Source of the DNA: UBA11612 sp963976395
GTDB lineage: Bacteria; Pseudomonadota; Alphaproteobacteria; Rhodospirillales; Rhodospirillaceae
DNA length: 64,000 nt
Reading direction: 5' to 3'
Assembly (NCBI GenBank): GCA_963976395.1
Contig: CAXBLG010000008.1
Span: 1-64,000 of the forward strand
The notes beneath the pieces are model-generated. The model made no database searches, was not told where the DNA came from, and saw nothing but the letters and a program-made list of their open reading frames with translations. Positions 60,088 through 64,000 of the stretch are shown in pieces (position 1 is the first letter of the stretch; each line of letters starts with the position of its first letter). The translations under genes were made by a program, and so were the position numbers.

Positions 60088-61383
60088 ATGTCGTTACAAT
60101 CGCCGTCGTTTGATAAAATCACTGCTGTGTGCCGCGACTGTCTTGGCGAGTCTGCTGCAGCGCCTGCCGTATGCGCGCGGTGTGGGTCCGAGCGGCTGAT
60201 ATGTCACCCCGAATTGGGGCGCCTTTCTATTGCTCACATTGATTGTGATGCCTTCTATGCAGCGGTGGAGAAGCGGGATAACCCGGCGCTTAAAGATAAG
60301 CCAGTTCTTGTCGGGGGCGGGCAGCGCGGGGTTGTCTCTACAGCCTGTTACATTGCGCGGCGATACGGTCCCCGCTCGGCCATGCCCATGTATAAGGCTC
60401 TGAAGCTGTGTCCAAACGCAGTGGTTATCACGCCCGACATGGCCAAATATAAGATTGCCAGCGAGCAGGTTCGCCGCGTCTTCGAATCCACCACACCGAT
60501 TGTCGAGCCGTTATCGCTTGATGAAGCATTTCTCGATCTTCGCGGAACGTCGAAGCTGTTCAGCAGGTCGCCCGCAGCCACTTTGGCTCACATCGCCCGT
60601 GAAATAGAGCGTGAGGTGCGCATCACTGTCTCGGTTGGTCTCAGTTACAATAAATTTCTGGCCAAGATCGCATCGGATTTGAACAAGCCGCGTGGCTTTG
60701 CCGTTATCGGCAAAAGTGATGTCATTGAAGTTTTGCACGACATGCCCGTCTCCCGGCTTCCCGGTGTAGGTCCTTCTCTAGCCGATCGTCTTAAGATTGA
60801 CGGCCTGCACACGGTCGGTGATTTACAGCGCCAGGGCGAGGCAGATCTCGGCGTGCGGTACGGCGAAACGGGGGAGTATTTGTCCCGCCTTGCTCATGGC
60901 GTCGACCACCGGCTCGTGCGGTCCGAACGGAGTGCGAAGACCATATCCGCCGAAACCACGTTCCCCCGTGACATCAACGACCCGGCCGAGCTTCGCCGGC
61001 GTTTGTGGCCTCTCTGTGAGCGCGTCGCGGAACGTCTCAAAGCCAAGGGCCTCGCCGGGCGAACCGTGACGCTTAAAATGAAAACCGCCCGCTTCAAGCT
61101 TATGACGCGGAACAATCGCTTGCGGACGCCCACACAACTTGCGGAAACCATATTTCGCGCAGCCGAGCCTCTGATGATCAGGGAGATTCCGGGAAAGAGC
61201 TTCCGTCTTATTGGTGTCGGCGTGGATACTCTCGCCGAAACATCGCTTGCGGATCAGGGCGATCTTTTTGCCGACAACGTTCAGAGTGATGAAACCCACT
61301 ACGCTGAGGTGGAGCGGGCCATGGATGCGGTGCGCGCCAAGTTTGGCCGCCGCGCCATTCGCAAGGGTCGCGCCGACGCATAA
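60088..61383 (+). CDS. dinB: DNA polymerase IV with N-terminal Cys4 extension
   Basis: A 431-residue Y-family translesion polymerase. The palm motifs IAHIDCDAFYAAVE and EPLSLDEAFLDLRG hold the catalytic acidic residues. YNKFLAKIASDLNKPRG and LPGVGPSLADRL (helix-hairpin-helix) follow, and the little-finger region ends near SFRLIGVGV. An N-terminal extension of about 45 residues has Cys15, 18, 29 and 32 (CRDC...CARC), a zinc-ribbon pattern known from alphaproteobacterial DinB. No recognisable SOS box was checked. Confidence 0.94.
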   Translation: MSLQSPSFDKITAVCRDCLGESAAAPAVCARCGSERLICHPELGRLSIAHIDCDAFYAAVEKRDNPALKDKPVLVGGGQRGVVSTACYIARRYGPRSAMPMYKALKLCPNAVVITPDMAKYKIASEQVRRVFESTTPIVEPLSLDEAFLDLRGTSKLFSRSPAATLAHIAREIEREVRITVSVGLSYNKFLAKIASDLNKPRGFAVIGKSDVIEVLHDMPVSRLPGVGPSLADRLKIDGLHTVGDLQRQGEADLGVRYGETGEYLSRLAHGVDHRLVRSERSAKTISAETTFPRDINDPAELRRRLWPLCERVAERLKAKGLAGRTVTLKMKTARFKLMTRNNRLRTPTQLAETIFRAAEPLMIREIPGKSFRLIGVGVDTLAETSLADQGDLFADNVQSDETHYAEVERAMDAVRAKFGRRAIRKGRADA

Positions 61384-61461
61384 GGGCCTACCGGTTGCGC
61401 TGCCCGGCGTCCGTGTGTCATCAGTTGCGTTCCACCAATCCTGAATTGCCGGAGAACCGCC

Positions 61462-62091
61462 ATGGATATGAAGGGGGAGTATAGTATCCCCGCCCCGCGC
61501 GAAGCGGTGTGGGCGGCCCTCAACGATGTCGAGGTTCTCAAAGCATCCATTCCCGGCTGCCAATCCATTCAGCGGTTGTCTGAGACCGAGATTGAGGCGA
61601 CCGTGACCGCCAAAGTCGGCCCCGTCAAAGCAACCTTCACCGGCCTTGTCACACTGTCAGATCTTGATCCGCCCAATGGCTATAGCATTCGGGGTGAAGG
61701 CAAGGGCGGGGCTGCAGGGTTTGCCAAAGGTGGAGCCAAGGTAAGCCTTGCCGATGATCCGGTCGGCACCCGGCTTAGTTATGAGGTCGATGCGGCGGTT
61801 GGCGGCAAGTTGGCGCAAATCGGTGGTCGGTTGATTGCTTCCACCGCCAAAAAACTGGCCGATGAATTTTTCGCCAAGTTTGGAGAGATTGCGGCGAGCC
61901 GCGCGGCTGAAACTGCGAAATCTGCGCCTCCGCTTCCGGCGGACTCACCCTCCGAGCCAAATCTCGCTGCATCTGCAACTAATTCCGTGGGGCCGTCTTC
62001 GGGCCTGATTACTTCAGGAAGATGGTTTCTGATTGCCGCAGTCTTGGTTATTGTCGTTTTGGCAGGTATTTACGGCATGAGCCGAAGTTAA
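61462..62091 (+). CDS. coxG: CoxG-like SRPBCC protein with C-terminal membrane anchor
   Basis: A 209-residue protein. The CoxG domain is seen in [37 protein letters not shown] and [33 protein letters not shown] Ser/Pro/Ala linker leads to a C-terminal helix ([21 protein letters not shown]). CoxG recruits CO-dehydrogenase-type molybdenum hydroxylases to the membrane. It is 26 bases ahead of the CoxS-like gene. Confidence 0.92.
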   Translation: MDMKGEYSIPAPREAVWAALNDVEVLKASIPGCQSIQRLSETEIEATVTAKVGPVKATFTGLVTLSDLDPPNGYSIRGEGKGGAAGFAKGGAKVSLADDPVGTRLSYEVDAAVGGKLAQIGGRLIASTAKKLADEFFAKFGEIAASRAAETAKSAPPLPADSPSEPNLAASATNSVGPSSGLITSGRWFLIAAVLVIVVLAGIYGMSRS

Positions 62092-62116
62092 GCCGCAAGG
62101 GAGGAATGGCGTCGTC

Positions 62117-62605
62117 ATGGTGAAAGTAGCCATCAACGTAAACGGGACCGAGCAGACCGCCGAAGTCGAAGAGCGGACGTTGCTAGTCGAATTTCTGCGT
62201 GAAAAACTCCGCCTTACTGGTACTCATGTTGGCTGTGACACCAGCCAATGTGGTGCCTGCACGGTTCATTTGAACGGACGCTCGATCAAAGCCTGCACCA
62301 CTTTGGCGGTGCAGGCCGACGGTCAGTCTGTGACGACGATTGAGGGCGTGGCGGCGAAGGACGGCACCCTTCATCCTATGCAGGCCGCTTTTCGCGAGCA
62401 TCATGGCTTGCAATGTGGATTTTGCACCCCCGGCATGGTTATGAGTGCTCTCGGTCTGGTCGCACGCAATAAAGACAACACTCTAACGAACGATCTGATT
62501 CGCGCCGAACTTGAAGGCAATCTCTGCCGGTGCACCGGCTATCAAGCTATTGTGAAATCCGTTGCTGCCGGCGCCGCGGCGATGGGCGCCAAAGTCGCGT
62601 CCTGA
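62117..62605 (+). CDS. coxS: CoxS-like (2Fe-2S) subunit of a molybdenum hydroxylase
   Basis: A 162-residue iron-sulfur subunit. The plant-type cluster is in [18 protein letters not shown] with the fourth Cys in KACTT, and the second cluster is in [15 protein letters not shown] and [13 protein letters not shown]. It relays electrons between the molybdenum site and FAD. The next gene follows by 15 bases and encodes the FAD subunit; the molybdopterin subunit is missing from this place. Confidence 0.94.
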   Translation: MVKVAINVNGTEQTAEVEERTLLVEFLREKLRLTGTHVGCDTSQCGACTVHLNGRSIKACTTLAVQADGQSVTTIEGVAAKDGTLHPMQAAFREHHGLQCGFCTPGMVMSALGLVARNKDNTLTNDLIRAELEGNLCRCTGYQAIVKSVAAGAAAMGAKVAS

Positions 62606-62620
62606 TTCGGAGCAAAGTAT

Positions 62621-63415
62621 ATGTACTCATTTAATTACAAACGCGCGGCCTCTGTCGCCGAAGCCGAAACAGTTTTTGGCGCGAGTGAAGACGCGGTGTT
62701 TCTAGCCGGGGGGCAAACCCTTATTCCGACCCTCAAGCAACGGTTGGTGCAGCCGTCCGATGTGGTTGACATCGGCGGGCTTAAAGATATTCAAGTATTT
62801 GCCGCGTCCGACAACGAGATCGTTATTGGTGCAGGTGTATGTCACGCCGATGTTGCGGCCTCTTCTGACGTGCAAAAATCCATCCCGGCGCTGGCCTATC
62901 TCGCTCAGCATATCGGAGATCCCCAGGTGCGCAATCGCGGCACCTTGGGCGGGTCTATCGCCAACAACGATCCTGCTGCCGACTATCCTGCCGCTATCGT
63001 TGCGTTAGATGCGACGGTTCACACCTCGAACCGCGAAATTGCAGCCGATGATTTTTTCACCGGTATGTTTGAAACAGCACTTGAGCCCGGCGAGCTTATT
63101 ACGAAAGTCAGCTTCCCTGTTCCGAAACGTGCAGCCTATGCGAAGTTTCCAAATCCCGCATCGCGGTATGCGGTGGTCGGAGTGATGGTGGCCGAAACAT
63201 CTTCCGGCGTTCGGGTTGCCGTGGTTGGCGCGGGCCCCGGTGTATTTCGCATGACGGAGATGGAAGCCGCCCTGTCCAAATCTTTCACTGTCGATGCACT
63301 CAAAAATATTTCAGTGCCTGCCGATGATTTGAACGAAGACCTACATGCCACGGCCGACTATCGTGCGCATCTTGTTGGAGTTATGGCGCAGCGGGCAGTC
63401 GCATCCATCGCATAG
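62621..63415 (+). CDS. coxM: CoxM-like FAD subunit of a molybdenum hydroxylase
   Basis: A 264-residue FAD-binding subunit. The FAD motifs are FLAGGQTLIPTLKQRL and the second block RNRGTLGGSIANNDPAADYPAA; the C-terminal domain (YRAHLVGVMAQRAV) closes the fold. It receives electrons from CoxS and passes them to an acceptor. The gene order is coxG-coxS-coxM. No CoxL-like gene is next to it on either side within the window. Confidence 0.93.
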   Translation: MYSFNYKRAASVAEAETVFGASEDAVFLAGGQTLIPTLKQRLVQPSDVVDIGGLKDIQVFAASDNEIVIGAGVCHADVAASSDVQKSIPALAYLAQHIGDPQVRNRGTLGGSIANNDPAADYPAAIVALDATVHTSNREIAADDFFTGMFETALEPGELITKVSFPVPKRAAYAKFPNPASRYAVVGVMVAETSSGVRVAVVGAGPGVFRMTEMEAALSKSFTVDALKNISVPADDLNEDLHATADYRAHLVGVMAQRAVASIA

Positions 63416-63496
63416 ACCCAATGCATAGGAGGGTGGTGGGATAGGAAGGCGATCTCATGCTAGCGTCGGGCGGATGAACCAGAGGGCGCATACCTA

Positions 63497-64000
63497 ATGT
63501 CTTCACCTGTTCGCTTCTATTTCGATTTTAACTCTACCTTTTCGTATATCGCCGCTCAGCAGATCGATGATCTCGCGGCGCGCCACAATCGTGATGTGGA
63601 CTGGATCGCGGTGTCCTTGGGTCATTTATTTAATCAACAGGGCATTACGCCACCGCCGCTGGTCCCGGAAAAATTCAAATATCTAGCCATCGATTTTGCG
63701 CGAAGCTGCGCTTTTGCCGGTTTGCCCGCCAAGCTGCCTGAGTCGATGCCGCCGCCGGTCAAATTGGTCCGGCTTGCCTTCTGGCGACTGAAAGCCAAAG
63801 ATGAGGCGCTGGCCCGGGTTTATGCCAAGGCGGTCACCAAGGCCGTCTTCGGTGAGGGACGCAGTGTCGGTACCGCTGCCGACATCGCTGAAGTCTGCAG
63901 TCACGTCCCTGGCGTGACCGAGGCCGAGATTACTGCGGCGGCCGAGGATAAAGCGGCCAAACAGGCCGTTTTGACCGCCGTGGACTCAGCCAAGGCAGAC
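63497..64000 (+). CDS. 2-hydroxychromene-2-carboxylate isomerase-like protein, 3' end outside window
   Basis: The first 168 residues of a DsbA-fold protein in the HCCA isomerase/kappa-GST family. VRFYFDFNSTFSYIAAQQIDDL is the family start; the middle CAFAGLPAKLPESMPPPVKL and the helical region up to the edge agree. The enzyme takes part in aromatic-ring breakdown or glutathione-linked isomerisation. ATG 63497 follows 81 bases after the coxM stop. The C-terminus is cut by the window. Confidence 0.82.
   Translation, partial: MSSPVRFYFDFNSTFSYIAAQQIDDLAARHNRDVDWIAVSLGHLFNQQGITPPPLVPEKFKYLAIDFARSCAFAGLPAKLPESMPPPVKLVRLAFWRLKAKDEALARVYAKAVTKAVFGEGRSVGTAADIAEVCSHVPGVTEAEITAAAEDKAAKQAVLTAVDSAKAD

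Noticed and set aside
62606..62620. A split or degraded coxL between coxS and coxM
   Set aside because: Only 15 bases separate the two genes, so no remnant can be there.

Overview
The window is a compact, mid-GC chromosomal segment from an alphaproteobacterium. Several features point there: an Irr-type Fur regulator (His-rich motif, no CxxC) next to a perfect Irr palindrome; the conserved order CnoX / Lon-substrate-binding protein / Trm112-like / DUF971 / UbiH; an IalB-family secreted protein; a double cold-shock-domain protein; and DinB with the N-terminal Cys4 extension. I cannot name a genus. Genes are tightly packed, many convergent pairs touch or overlap at their stop codons, and there is no phage, IS element or CRISPR array. 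The two tRNAs are Gly(GCC), cut by the left edge, and Thr(CGT).

Layout. 1-4 kb: housekeeping genes (thiol chaperone, Lon-domain protein, Trm112-like, DUF971, ubiquinone hydroxylase), then tRNA-Thr. 4.1-12.8 kb: the most unusual block, a 0.5 kb non-coding stretch followed by six consecutive genes whose products all carry export signals. These are two tandem paralogs of no family I recognise, a lipoprotein with the DUF1587/1595/1592/1588/1585 series and one CxxCH haem motif, a Tat-exported DUF1552 protein, and two tandem paralogs with repeats of the COG4315 'secreted repeat' type. 12.9-25 kb: a TPR-methyltransferase, BI-1 membrane protein, YbbAP-type ABC transporter with TesA-type esterase, ThpR, fructosamine kinase, low-Mr phosphatase, sirtuin, uracil-DNA-glycosylase-like protein, degenerate cyclase, metallopeptidase, PCD and a DMT permease.

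25.7-30.8 kb: a CoA-ester block (acetyl-CoA hydrolase/transferase family protein, 3-oxoacid CoA-transferase A and B, CitE-like lyase, MaoC hydratase, BKACE enzyme) suited to feeding beta-keto acids into central metabolism. Subunit A is broken by an apparent 14-base deletion. 31-36 kb: RNA methyltransferase, IalB-like protein, pabB-pabC, D-2-hydroxyacid dehydrogenase and an SH3 protein. 36.3-39.5 kb: the rubrerythrin / Fe-S oxidoreductase / DUF3501 peroxide-iron module with irr and an Irr box. 39.5-45.8 kb: cold-shock protein, glycerol kinase, a cyclic-nucleotide-binding TPR protein, MarR, a small acidic protein and a fasciclin protein.

45.8-54 kb: an FAH-family enzyme, a complete Opp/Dpp-type peptide importer and a gamma-glutamyltranspeptidase, together suggesting uptake and breakdown of gamma-glutamyl peptides such as glutathione. 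54-61.4 kb: VOC, PAS and EAL proteins, SufE, ArfB, an MsbA-like exporter and DinB. 61.4-64 kb: CoxG-, CoxS- and CoxM-like genes with no molybdopterin large subunit beside them, and a DsbA-fold isomerase cut by the right edge.

The best candidate for an undescribed system is the six-gene exported cluster at 4.6-12.8 kb.
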